A stretch of 64,000 nt of DNA from Paramecium tetraurelia (Eukaryota > Ciliophora > Oligohymenophorea > Peniculida > Parameciidae): NCBI RefSeq assembly GCF_000165425.1, contig NW_001799009.1, positions 3,005 through 67,004 of the forward strand. Reading direction: 5' to 3'. Position numbers and translations under genes: made by a program. Below, in pieces: positions 46,247 to 57,276 of this stretch. The notes under the pieces are model-generated. The model did not search any database. It was not told where the DNA came from and saw only the letters and a program-made list of their open reading frames with translations. Positions within the stretch are counted from its first letter, which is position 1, and each line of letters starts with the position of its first letter.

Positions 46247-46330
46247 ATGATCCCATTCGATATTCAAAAAGAGTGTTTTAAACGTACCATTTCCTCGATT
46301 GAGAAAAATTTCTCTTTTTTGCAAGAATTT
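46247..46330 (+). pseudogene. Fragment of SPRY gene exon 1
   Basis: Reads MIPFDIQKECFKRTISSIEK, aligned with the SPRY gene start MISFDIQKRVVEHTISTIEK, then diverges within about ten codons. Nothing of exon 2 follows here; that piece is at 41036-41117. Confidence 0.7.
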
Positions 46331-46671
46331 TACCTTTAAATACTATTAAATGTAAAATGGAAAAGGTAGCGATATCTGATTTTCTATTTTTTTTAGCCTT
46401 AATATAAATGTACAACTAATTTTGCAGATATCTTTACACACTTTTAACTAACTCTTTTATTAGATCTTTGTGACGGAATCCAAATCTGCAGTTTTACAGA
46501 GGATAGTAAACTAGATTTTATTAAACTCAATTTCATTTAAATTTAAAATATGAAATAATAAAGGGTCTGTTAAAGGAAGCCTGATTGTAATAAAATGTTT
46601 TTTGTATATGAATTAGTGATATAATTCTAGTTAATTAATAATAAAATCTGTTAAAAATATAGTTGTTAATA
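46331..46671. other. AT-rich intergenic region
   Basis: Between the broken end of arm B and the PLK4-like gene. Checked for the missing HSF DNA-binding half on the minus strand and not found. It probably holds the PLK4-like promoter. Confidence 0.5.
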
Positions 46672-48456
46672 ATGAAATCAGACTCTTTGGCAGTAAGTGT
46701 ATTAATTTTTGATTAGGAAGAATTACCAAATCAAGAACCCGATAGGTCGCGGAGCTGGTAGTTTTGTGTGTAAAATTGTCAACCGTCTAAGTAAAGTAGA
46801 GATGGCTGCCAAGATCATTCAAAAAACATCATCAAATGCGCAAAAAATATAAAATGAAGTTGCAATACATTTAGAATTGCATCATAAGAATGTAGTACAT
46901 CTAGCAGACATCTTCGAAGATGCTGATAACAGTTATCTTATTATGGAATTGTGTGATTCGGATATTTATTAGCTGATTAAAAAGGAACAATTCTCTGAAT
47001 AATAAATACGATATTATGGCAGGTAATTGGCAGAAGGCTTACAATATTTACATTCTCACAATATAATCCACAGAGATATCAAATTGGGTAACTTATTAAT
47101 CCAGAATGATATTCTAAAAATTGCTGATTTTGGATTGGCTGTAAAATTAAACAATGACGAAGAAGAGAGAAGCACTCTATGTGGAACTCCCAATTATATC
47201 AGTCCTGAAATCATAAATCAATAACCATATGGTAAAAAGGTTGATCTTTGGAGTATGGGATGTTGTTTATATGCAATGGCAACAGGTCATGGGCCCTTTG
47301 AAGAGAAAAATGCTCCATTGGGGGAGGTGTTGAGAAGAGTCAAAGTTGGCGATTTTGATTTACCCACCAATTTCTCAGAAGCGTTCAAAGATTTGATTAT
47401 TAATTTATTGAATTTGGATGCTGATTAGAGATATTCCATTGAAAAGATCATCAAACATCCTTTTTTTATTGAACCCATTCCTCCAAGGATTCAAAGTAGG
47501 AATCAATCGAGTTCTTAGATCAAGTAACTTCTTGATTTAAGTCCTTTTGTAAAGCATTAACACAGATCTACTTGTTCAATGATTGGATTAGAGAAATAGT
47601 AAATAGTAGCATCATTCCTATAGAAACAATAATAATTAGGTGGTAAGAAATTGTTATTTGGCAATACTACAAATTGTAAAGGTGTATTGAAACAAAATTA
47701 TCATCTTGAGAATGTTCCTCGATTTTTCTTGCCTTAAGAATCTCATTCTAACAATACTAGTTGCAATCATCACAATAAGGAAAATATACACAAAGATAAT
47801 TGCAATAAAGAAAACATCAGAGACAATAGTGTCAAATTGACAAAATAAAATTCATCAACCATCAATATATACAATGAATCTCCCATTAAATTAGAAGATC
47901 TAAAATCATGTAGATTATAAACAAAAAATGGATTATTGCAAATACATGGAGATGGCAGATTTGAAATGGATGTTTGCAATAAGGATTTAAACTTTATAAT
48001 CTAAACTAATGGATAAGAAGTAATAATCTCATTAATCTTTAGATTCTGGTTCAGAAGAAAGGGCAAAAACCAAAACAATATCGATTAAATGAATTACCAT
48101 AAAAACTGTAGAAATTCTATACTTATTCAAAATAAGTATGCAATGCTATCAGAGAAAGAAATTAAAAACACAAAATTAACAATGAACATGGGAACTTTGC
48201 TCTTAAGAATACAAAATTGGGGTAATGTTTTGAAGGATACATTGCCTAGTCAAAAATAAAAGTATAATTCTATTTTAATGATTAGATTCAATACATTTTG
48301 AATTCAGATACAATAAAATTGTAATTGCAAAATGGAACTTTAAAATCTATCAATATTAATGAATTTTAATAGTTATCTACTTAGGCTAGAATGGATCCTA
48401 ATGAGGTTTATTCAATAAAAATAGCTCTCAAGTATTTACCTTAATGTTAATAATGA
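46672..48456 (+). CDS. Polo-like kinase 4 (SAK/PLK4)-like
   Basis: About 580 residues. N-terminal kinase: loop [12 protein letters not shown], Lys in [64 protein letters not shown] (identical to the PLK4 activation segment), [14 protein letters not shown] and HPFF. A Ser/Asn-rich linker follows, then after a 23-nt intron (48020-48042) a globular C-terminus ([43 protein letters not shown]) consistent with polo-box folds. PLK4 is the master trigger of centriole and basal-body duplication. The 24-nt intron 46693-46716 after a seven-codon exon leaves the frame off by one, so the true start or a 1-nt error there needs checking. A family member is expected in a cell with thousands of basal bodies. 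Confidence 0.8.
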
Positions 48457-48486
48457 TTTATTAGTTAATATTTATTTTTATAATAT

Positions 48487-49709
48487 TCACCAACCATAAG
48501 TGGCTTTCATCTTGTCCTTCTAATCCTTGAAGTTCTGTTTTCTTGACTCGTAGCCTTCCTGTTTCAGAGCAGCTTAATAATTAAGAGAATCGATGTGATT
48601 CTTCTCTCTTTTCAATTAATTCACATCTGTGGGAACCTTCAAGAAAGCTTCTTACTTTTATTTCATCTTCTCTCTTTCCATCTCCCAATACTTCTCATTT
48701 GTACCATGCAAATTCATGATTTAAGCATTATCTTCGCCCACTTCATAAGAGACCTTCACAATTCCTTTTTCATTTATAGTTTTTTAATCTTGCATATAGA
48801 TGTCATCCTAATCAAACTCTTAAATCAAAGCCTGCTCCTCCTTTGTTAATTTTTTAATAGCTGTATTACTTAAAATTTCTGCTTCCTTAAAATTTATACC
48901 AGGAGGCATTGGAGGTAGACGCTTTTTCACAAATGTAGTACGTTACTACTCTACTTTGTTCTTTGGTTATGGCAATAAAAGATGTAGTTTGCCATTCTTG
49001 ATCTCCTGTTGTTGAATTGGAATTTGTTCATTGCCATCGGATTCAGATTGCTGATCTACATTGACCGCAATTTCCTCGTTTGTCTTGATTTTCTTTGACA
49101 GTTTGTTAAGATGATCGAGGGTGATCACTTTGTTTAGAGGTTTCTTCGGTTCTGGAGCAGAATCAGAGTTACTTTCAGAATCATAATCGACTAACTTTTA
49201 AATCATAACAATTATTCAACTATATATTCAACTAACATACGAGCATTCGATAGTAAGGTAGTACGTGAGGTTATCTATGTAATTAGGTCATCCTTCTCAG
49301 CATTTAGAATATTGCTCACTTTCTTCTATTGCTCACACAATGTTTCTAATTATTCTTACGGAACACTTAAATGCTTATAATTTCTAATTCTAAAATAGTA
49401 ATACTATCCTAATAATTCCCATCTAAAACGCAAATGCTTATAATATCGATTCTTCACCATAGCCAACGTTTTTCCAGGAAAATGTCTATGAATCTTTTAG
49501 AATTTAGGTCCATTATTCAACACTAACTACAGAATCAACCGATCTTCCTCCTCAGTGAACTTTAGTCCAGATTTTTTACTATTTGATCCCTCAATCCCCC
49601 TTCTCTTCTTTCTGTGATAGTCATACTCATTTTTCTTCTTCTATTTTCTAGATATTCCCAGTTTATTGGCTTAATCATTCTAAGATGATCTATCCTCATT
49701 GCTATCCAT
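48487..49709 (-). CDS. SANT/Myb-domain protein with long acidic tail
   Basis: MDSNEDRSSQNDQANKLG start, a basic stretch (HRKKRRGIEGSNSKKSG), then one SANT/Myb repeat: FTEEEDRLILQLVLNNGPKF, QKIHRHFPGKTLAMVKNRYY and KHLRFRWELLG. A second helical region (EQLETLCEQQKKVSNILNAE) and a Glu/Asp-rich tail (VDYDSESNSDSAPEPKK, RTTFVKKRLPPMPPG) end KMKATYGW. It is probably a nuclear DNA- or histone-binding protein. Near 49210-49250 the frame needs a splice I cannot resolve cleanly (candidate GTATGTTAG...), so the joint between the two halves is provisional. Convergent with the PLK4-like gene (30 bp between stops). Confidence 0.75.
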
Positions 49710-50508
49710 TCTACTAACAAATACACTATTATTATTAATTATCAATTAATATTTGATACACATAAGGTTTTATTTAAATAACTTATAATGTGCAAAATGG
49801 CATTGATTCAACAAAATCTTCTCACTTATTCATATATCTATGATCAGGAAATTGTGTCCAAATAACTTTTAATTTTCTAATCAAAATTGAAATACTCATA
49901 AAGTTTTTGACACTTTTTCACATTCTTTCCTTATTATTTCCATAACTAAAACAAATAATAATCAATAGATTAAATTATTAAAATAAATCTATTTTAATTT
50001 TTTATTTAGACCCCCTGAATAACATAAGTATATTGGCTTGTTTTAGGAATTATCTCAAATAACCATTAATTAAAGTTATAATTATTTATGAGAAAACAAA
50101 TACTCTTTAAAAACTTTGAAGAATAATAATGAATGCTCATTCAATAATTATTATAAATTAGGTGATTACTTTTGTTTGTTAATAAATAAGAATTTAGTAA
50201 TCTTATTTAGTAAAATATCTTATATAAAACAATTTATGATTGTACCTAATACAACAATAAATTGTTTACTTTTAATGCAAATCTAAGTGATATGATATTT
50301 CCTTATAACCTATTTGATCTAAAATAGATAAAAAAGTAAATAAATTCATTAATTAATAGTTTCATGAATAAAGGGTATTTTTGTTTATGCTATTTAGTTT
50401 GTAAATTCAAATTACCTTAATTTACTTCATTCTGTAATTACATTACATGCATATATTTATGGATTTCTAAGTCTTTTATTTTTTAGATAATATTATTATT
50501 GTATTTTA
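49710..50508. other. AT-rich intergenic region
   Basis: About 800 bp between divergent starts (49709 minus, 50509 plus). Nothing beyond AT-rich sequence; presumably promoter DNA for both genes. Confidence 0.5.
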
Positions 50509-52008
50509 ATGAATAAATTAAAAAATAATGTTATTAGAAGCATCCCGAATCTACATCAAGAAATGAAGTTAGAGCAAAGTAAAATACTAAGTGCAATCAA
50601 ACCTAATGAATTGCAAGAACCAAAAACAGCAAAATACATGGAATTGGATTTAAAGAATAAAATTAATTTTTCAATCAGAGAGAATATTACAAGTTTAAGT
50701 TCAGAAAGATAGTAACCAAAAAAAATAAAGAAAATTGATGGAAAAGTGGCAACAATCGTAGAATTAATCAAATAAGACTTACTTCCAATGTTGAATATTC
50801 AGAATGATCGAATTGAGAAATTAGAAAGAAGAATTAGGACTAAGAATGAATCAGAGGGTGATTCTGATTTACGGAAATCGTCATTGATTTCAGATAAAAA
50901 ATCTAATTCAGTTGTTGAAAACGAAGTCTAGAATTTATCCGTTAGTGTAGATGAAATTAAAAAAAATTTATCACATTTAGATAATTTTGTTAAATATCAA
51001 TTCATAAAACGTAAATGCTAGGGTTCAGAAGTGTAAAATGACACTAAAAATAAAAGTGCTATATCTCAAATATAAGCTAAACTTAATACAGAAATTATTT
51101 AATAAAAAATTGAGACTCAATAGACTACTAAATAAATCTAAGAATACATCACAGTGTAATTGTAAGAAATAAAAGAATGGATCAATAAAATATCAATTGA
51201 ATAATAAAAGGAAATAGAGGTCAAATTAAATTTGATGGAAACTCAATTTTATCAGTTTCTTTATCAACCATTTGAGGTTTTGAGATAAATCCAAACAAAT
51301 TAAAGCGATGTTTAGAGTAAAATAAAGGAATTCGAGTCTATTATTAATTCTAATATATTCTAGAGCTAAATTTAAAATTCTTAAGAATTTGCGAATTGTT
51401 GTAAAGAAAATCATAATAATAAGAGGATTATTAAAATAAATTGTGGGCATTTCTACCACGAGGAATGTTTATAAACACAAATGGAAGAGGATTTAAAAGA
51501 GTAAAGAATTATATGTTGCAAAAGAATGTCATAATTAGATTAAGTTAAATAAAATCCATTAAATAAGAGTCTCAAAGGAAATGCAGGATCAAATTTACAA
51601 AGAGTAGATAAAATAGTGACTGAGATCATCGAAACTAGATATAATATAATGTTAGAAATGTGGATTTTTGTGCATTAACGATTAATCTTGCCAAGTTCAA
51701 GAAACTAATTGCGTATAATGTACTTGATGATTTAGAATAGTCATGATGAATCTATTTCAAAACAACTTTATATTATTTATATTAAAATCCTCTAAATAGA
51801 AGAGTAAAAGAAAAAGCAAAATCACATCTAATTATAATAAACAAATTCCAATTTATCATGTTATAGAATGTTACTTCAAGCTTATTTTTTTCATTCCTTA
51901 TAAACTAATAATTAGTTTGAGATATATAACCTCCTCATAGATTATCATCTATGTAATATATTTTTTGAATATTTTATAAATAATTTAAATATTTTTGATC
52001 ATATCTGA
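50509..52008 (+). CDS. Coiled-coil protein with RING-like zinc knuckle
   Basis: One intron-less frame of 499 residues. The N-terminal half is Lys/Glu/Asn-rich helix (RIEKLERRIRTKNESEGDSD, VDEIKKNLSHLDNFVKYQF), then more coiled coil (TQQTTKQIQEYITVQLQEIK). Around residue 300: ANCCKENHNNKRIIKINCGH, FYHEECLQTQ and RIICCKRM, a C-C...C-x-H-x(2)-H-x(2)-C...C-C arrangement typical of RING-H2 fingers but with short spacing, so an E3 ligase activity is possible though unproven. The tail (QTNSNLSCYRMLLQAYFF) is hydrophobic and ends FDHI. A tripartite-motif-like order (coil then RING) is inverted compared with TRIM proteins. The family is not recognised. Confidence 0.65.
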
Positions 52009-52366
52009 CTCCATCCATAATATTTTAAATGTAAATACCTGTTTTACTTCTATCTTTCTAATAATATTCATAATGTACAAAGTTGTTATATGGAATTTGT
52101 TGCAAATTTATTAAAAGTTAATTGTTTTAATGTCCATTTTATGTTGTTCGTAAAGACTTGATCAAACCATAATATCGAAAATGATAGTAAGTTCCGTTCC
52201 AAATAAAATTTCAAAATATTATGGATCTAAGGAATTATGCAACCATTCTAGAATAACATTTAAATTATGTGCAATGTGAAAAATTTTATAGAATAATGAA
52301 TGAATTAATCTGTGGTTTTTTATCGAAATCCTAAATTTATTATATTTAATTGAATATTATTAGAAA
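52009..52366. other. AT-rich intergenic spacer
   Basis: About 360 bp between two plus-strand genes. No frame worth reporting; presumably the HSF promoter. Confidence 0.5.
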
Positions 52367-53084
52367 ATGGGAAATTAGAAAAAATTCTTATAAAAACTTT
52401 TTAGTATTCTTGAAGTACTTGCTAGTATAATTATAGTCAAAAGAACATGAAGACTGTATATAATGGAGTTAAGATGGGAATTCGCTTGTAGTTATTTCTG
52501 CAGAATTATTTGAGGAGAAGGTAATGCCTTGCTATTTCAATTCTACTAAAATTTCTACTTTTTATAGATAATTGAGTCAGTATGGATTTAAAGTAAAATA
52601 AAATGAGATGAGATAAAAGTAATTTTATCATTCTAATTTTTAATAAGGAAATTTGTAATTTTATAATATTTATTCTTGTAGTGAAAATTTATTAAGAATA
52701 GAAAGAAGGAAGAAGATACAGGCACAACTAGATCACAATAAATGTATAAGCGAAGAGAATAAGCAGTTGAATAATTAATTAAAGGTCCTTCAGAAATAGC
52801 AATTAGCGATCTAGGCTCAATTGAATATTCACACGTAGATTTACATGAGATTTTGCAATTAGATGAAATATGTTTTTGATGTATCAATCGAAATATTTTA
52901 GTATTTGAAATAGGATGAAGATTGTGAGGAGGATTACAAGAAATTTTTTGACTCAGTTATATCTGTGTTTAAGGGATTCAATCACGACATCGCCTAAAAT
53001 ATATTTGAAGAACTGAAGCACATAGGAGGTCCATTGAGCCCTTAATTATCACCACTTCTCTTTCCTTATTTAAGGTTGAATTGA
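52367..53084 (+). CDS. Heat-shock transcription factor (HSF) family
   Basis: About 222 residues. HSF DNA-binding domain: FLQKLFSILE, then after a 22-nt intron (52415-52436) CIQWSQDGNSLVV, FEEKVMPCYFNSTKISTFYR, QLSQYGFKVKQNEMRQKQF and FYHSNFQQGNFENLL, matching the IxW, LPxFFKHxNxxSFVRQLNxYGF and FxHxxFxRG patterns. A second intron (52655-52681, 27 nt) lies inside the wing region, and the coiled coil IQAQLDHNKCISEENKQLN follows (trimerisation). The C-terminus (EELKHIGGPLSPQLSPLLFP) is short, with no membrane segment. It predicts a trimeric nuclear factor binding nGAAn repeats. It differs clearly from the HSF at 22157-22810. It ends 138 bp before a tRNA gene. Confidence 0.85.
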
Positions 53085-53221
53085 ATTATTGTCTTCTTTT
53101 AAATTGTATAATAAATAGTAAAATTCAACAATTAAAAAATTCATCAAAATTATATATTGGAGTATTTTGAGGGTTTAATCCTACCACTTATGTAGCATGA
53201 TGAATCAGAAATATTAACGTT

Positions 53222-53294
53222 GCCCATGTGGCGCAATTGGTAGCGCGACAGCCTTCTAAGCTGTAGGCTGCAGGTTCAATCCCTGCCATGGGTG
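53222..53294 (+). tRNA. tRNA-Arg(TCT)
   Basis: Cloverleaf: acceptor GCCCATG with CATGGGT (one G-U at the end), D arm GGCGCAATTGGTAGCGC, anticodon stem around loop CTTCTAA giving TCT (reads AGA, the main Arg codon of this AT-rich genome), variable region, and T arm GGTTCAATCC. No intron. Confidence 0.9.
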
Positions 53295-53296
53295 AT

Positions 53297-53311
53297 TCTT
53301 TTTTATTTTTT
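53297..53311 (+). terminator. Pol III T-runs after tRNA-Arg
   Basis: Two runs of T within 15 bases directly after the tRNA, the standard RNA polymerase III stop. Confidence 0.7.
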
Positions 53312-53350
53312 AATTAATTGTAAATTTAAATTTATATTCAATTAAATTAA

Positions 53351-54298
53351 TCAATTGGTACATGATTCTAATTTGGCAAGGATTTGGGATGGATGATCAA
53401 CTTTGAGTGTCTTCATAATTTTGAGGATGAGATCAGGATCGTTAAACTGGTTCTATTTAATTTTTTCAATGATTTTAAGTATGTAAATCATGCAGGCTTC
53501 ACTTTTCATGTTTTCATCTAAGTCTAATAATCGTTTGGCTATTTTAATGAATTATTGAATATCTTATAATAGGATGAAGGTTTAGTTCATTTTGAACATC
53601 AAATTGTCACTTGAGTCTATTTTAAATAGGGATTTGATAGTTTAGATGTCGTTATTGGAAGTGTTTTGGAGTGATTTAATGGCATCAATAATTTGGGAAT
53701 CAGTTGATTATTTCAATGATAAGGTTTATTCTAATTGATTTTTGAAGTTCAAGAAACAGTCGACATATTTGGAATCGAATTTCCATTTTTGAATGATGGG
53801 GAATACTTATTCCAAATTGTATTGTTCTTCGTTTTAATCATAAATAATTTCACAGATTTGTCTACAGAATGATTCCAAATGAGCAACACCCAACATGACA
53901 GTCTTGATTTTTTCTGCTGTTGTCAACAATTATTCCATGGAATTGACTGAAAATATTTCCATCAACTTATTGATGTCTCTGTCATCATGTTCGAAAGTAC
54001 CAGTTTTCATTGTTTTATTGATTGTTTAGATGAAATTAAATGATTCTTGTAATTCTTGTTTGGTTTCTTGATACAATTCTTTGAGTTGATTGAGTTGGTC
54101 AGTGAGAAAGGTATTGTTGTCAATCAATCGTTGATTCTCCTTTTTGATCCTATTCAATTCTTAGACTAGCAATTGATTTTCATTGATTAATGATTAATAG
54201 GTTGAGTTCTCTTTCATCTGATATTCTTGATTCTATTTCTTTAATTGATTGTATTCATTAAGGAATTTGGACAATAGCTCTGTGTTGTCTGTTGACAT
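53351..54298 (-). CDS. Coiled-coil protein, 315 aa
   Basis: An intron-less frame. MSTDNTELLSKFLNEYNQLK opens a strong coiled coil with heptads (LINENQLLVQELNRIKKENQ, LTDQLNQLKELYQETKQELQ). The second half is helical without heptads: VMLGVAHLESFCRQICEIIY, VFPIIQKWKFDSKYVDCFL and KIMKTLKVDHPSQILAKLE. No known domain. The layout (coil plus helical globule) resembles vesicle-tethering or basal-body linker proteins, but that is only style. Many C/A third positions compared with the neighbours make this one of the less AT-driven genes here. Confidence 0.75.
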
Positions 54299-54406
54299 TC
54301 TTTATTCAAATTTAAATTTAATTACATTAATTTATTTCAAATACTTTTATGCTTCAAATACATTGATTGAATCGTATAGATAATAAAGTTATAAATTAGT
54401 GAATAC

Positions 54407-55183
54407 TCATTTCTAGAATTTAGTCTTCAATCTTTAATACTTTTATGGATCTATGCTTGTACTGTGATTTCTCAGTTTGCGTAGTTATTCACTCGTAAAT
54501 TCAAATGAGACTCGTTTACTAGTAGGTCTCATCAAGGGACTGTTGAGACTCTGCATGCTCTATCTACTGCCAATTCTGATGACTTCAAAAGAACTTGATT
54601 TCAAAATACCCTTCTGAGTAGAAGCAGAACTACCTTTTTGAGAATTTAAACCATCGTTATTTGCAAGCATCCTCGATATTCTTTGTGGATGTGGAAATGG
54701 GAAGCTAGTCAGATCGTTGTGATCATTCACAATTTATGTTACATAAATTTATCTCTTTGGTTTACGAGATGATATTAAATTTGTTTAAAGTGCTTGTGTA
54801 TTTTGGTGTTATCTGCTTCGAGGGTGCTTATCAATAGAGTTACGGGAGTTCTGTCTCCTCCTAGAATTGGCCAAATGGATTTAGGTCTATTAGATTATAT
54901 CTAGGGTTTAGTCGATTTTTTATCCACTTTGAGTGTGCATGTTCTGAGTGGATACTTGATTAGTGGACTTAAACCCACACGATTAAACACAGAAATCATC
55001 CTTGCATCCCAGAACATCTTTGAACTTGCACATCAATGTATTAATGCCATTCATTCTCTTGTTTACTGAAGTACCTTTATCATCCAATTCATGATGAAAA
55101 TTCGGAGTCAAGTACTTAAACTCAATAACCTTGATGGCTTCGTCTGAGTTGATTGAGTCTTCTGAATCAAATTCTTAATTCAT
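54407..55183 (-). CDS. Hypothetical Ser/Arg-rich protein, 258 aa
   Basis: An intron-less frame starting MNQEFDSEDSINSDEAIKVI, with FKYLTPNFHHELDDKG, a Cys-bearing stretch (LMCKFKDVLGCKDDFC), then a basic Ser/Arg/Gln region (SRRRQNSRNSIDKHPRSRQH) with possible phosphorylation sites (SSSFEVIRIGSRQSMQSLNS, MRPTSKRVSFEF). It ends KTKFQK and TGA 54407-54409. Mostly disordered with no known domain. KRVSF is also a PP1-docking RVxF motif (seen in the sequence; the function is inference). Confidence 0.7.
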
Positions 55184-55424
55184 TTTATTTATTGTCAGAT
55201 TATGATTTTTGCATTGGTCTCTAACTAATTAGATCACTCTTTAGGGGGTCCTAATGATTGAATTTATAATTTAATACCCCACTCATTAAGATTACCAAAA
55301 TAGTAGTGAACCTAATTAAACCAAAATGAAATCAAATAAATAAGAAATCATTAATATTTCGTGGAATCTTGAAATTGACAAATGATGTTATTTCAATCAA
55401 TCAATAAATTTAATTAAATTATAT
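55184..55424. other. AT-rich spacer
   Basis: About 240 bp between two minus-strand genes; nothing else seen. Confidence 0.5.
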
Positions 55425-57239
55425 TCAAAACTAATAGGTGCACACACTGCAAAGTTTTAGATTTTCATTATTTTCATCATTGTACCTTCTGAATTTTATG
55501 GTTTCCATACTCTTTTGGAATGGAGCCTCTCTTAACATCAATCTGAACGGTTGTATTTTCTAAGTTTTTTATGGATAATTGAGTAAATGCTTCATACTCC
55601 TAATTCCATCAACTAGTCTTTTGAAATACAATTTCTAGAGCACCTAATACCCTTTATTGACTTATTTGTGTTCTCTCTATTTAACATACTTCACTAGTTT
55701 TAAACCCTGAAAAGCCAAATTCATCAATCTCTTTTTTTGTTGGCGTTACCTTTTTTACTTATTTAGTTCCAAGACTCTTTTCATGGCATAAAATAAACTG
55801 GATAAATAGACAACTTGAGGGTAGTCCAAAAACCTAGTATTTTCTTATTCTAAGTTATTGATTCTACCAAAAAACCTTTTCATTCTTCTCCCGAATATCT
55901 TTTCTAATGCAACACTTAAAGCCTAAGCTTTTCTCTACCTTAAGATCTCACATTTGACATCAGAGTATATCCGAGTGGTTGTCTTCTGTTCTTCCAGAGG
56001 TTAAATTACATCTTCCCTTGGGGACACTTCAGGTTTCTAAGGTTTTAAATTTAATTTTTAGGGGACTGGTTCTTCTGATACTTTCTGTTTCTTACGTAGA
56101 GTTCTCACACTCTAAGGGACACTTTGGATAGCAGTTTGTTTTAGATAGGCAACTTGAGAGACCAAGTTTTTGAGTTCAGTTAACTTCAATATGGCTATTT
56201 ATAGGATGGATTGTATGTATTCTTGTCTAAAGGGAAAGACTGGGAAGTATTGGAAGAACAACTCCTTTTCATAATCTGGGATTGCCCTTTATTTTCTATA
56301 AGTATTGGAGATGACTTCTTAACATTTGATTTTATCTTTAAGAAATGTTGGTACTGTCTGAATTATTTTTTGGGGTTGTTCTTGAGGAATGAGATCATCG
56401 TCTTTGGGGTAGAGATCAGAGGAAATGTGCAATTAGGGTTTCTGTATATTCAGAAACACTTTATAATAATTAGTTTTATCTCCATCGTTTAATCTGATCA
56501 AGTAATCAATGAAGGCAGCATAATGATTGGAAGATTAGAGTTTGATAACATCTTGGAATGTTTCATAGTGTATTTTCTTCATTTCTTTGGTTTGAGCTTA
56601 ATCAAGTTCTTAATTATATTGGAGTGATTGAAGTAATTTGGACAAATTCTAGAGAGTGGACGAACCGAGGAATGACAGCATTCTATCGATGAATTGCCAA
56701 TCGATTTGTAATAAGAGGTCATTGGAGACTGTCTTTAATTATGACCTTTGATCAAGCTCTTTGGTTGCATTCCTTAAGGATAATACTTTTTATATGTTTA
56801 ACATCTAGTTGTTAAGTTAATATATCCATGGAATTAGCCATCTAGATACGACTTCCGCTTGAATTCTTTGTGATTTAACTATTCTCATGTCGACTGCCAT
56901 TCCATCAAGTCTCTTGAGTTGGCGAAATAGGTGATAACACACATCATGATAATCATAAACGGTGAAGGGATTTGAGTGGATTGACAAGTATTGGAGATTC
57001 CTATTGACTTTCTTAAGTTCATTGATATCAACCATTTGATTGTTTGAGAGTGACAAGCTCTTTAACTATTTGAATTATTCAATGCCGTCCAAATTGGATA
57101 TGTTATTGTGACTAATGTGGAGATGCTATAAATTCAGAAAAGGGGAGTTTTGAACCAATTTTCCTATTCTGGTAATTTATTTCGAGGAAAGATTTAAGCT
57201 TTTATTGAACTGACTTGGTAGCAGTTAACATAATTCCAT
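55425..57239 (-). CDS. Leucine-rich-repeat protein (LRR, helical tail)
   Basis: An intron-less frame of 604 residues. The N-terminal ~120 residues are LRRs of the SDS22 type (LNLSSKQITRIGKLV, LQHLHISHNNISNLDGIEQF, LKSLSLSNNQMVDINELKK, LQYLSIHSNPFT) closed by an LRR-cap-like segment (VCYHLFRQLKRLDGMAV). The remaining two thirds is helical and partly coiled, with a basic region near residues 385-430 (QSVRTLRKKQKVSEEP) and an IQ-like helix (ALEKIFGRRMKRFFGRI). SDS22-type LRR plus long helices is the plan of many ciliary proteins (LRRC/CFAP class), so an axonemal or basal-body role is likely but not shown. It starts head to head, 37 bp from the next gene. Confidence 0.8.
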
Positions 57240-57276
57240 ATTAATTAAATATTTATACGAATTATCTGTAATTAAG
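57240..57276. promoter_or_regulatory. 37-bp divergent intergenic region
   Basis: The only DNA between the start codons of the LRR gene (minus) and the IQ/ankyrin gene (plus). Both promoters must lie here or inside the coding sequence; pure A/T apart from a few bases. Confidence 0.6.

Larger units (their letters stand above)
41118..46330 (+). repeat. Arm B of inverted segmental duplication
   Basis: Inverted partner of 17345-22503. It starts abruptly inside the HSF coiled coil and ends inside SPRY exon 1. Directly before its start lies the next piece of the SPRY gene, in the opposite direction. This is what a later inversion between a break in the HSF gene and one in SPRY exon 1 would leave. 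The missing HSF DNA-binding half is not seen just beyond 46330. Confidence 0.8.

Noticed and set aside
46331-46671. Missing DNA-binding half of the arm B HSF gene
   Set aside because: Looked for on both strands next to the inversion junction; no FKHNN or RQLNKYGF-like sequence is present.
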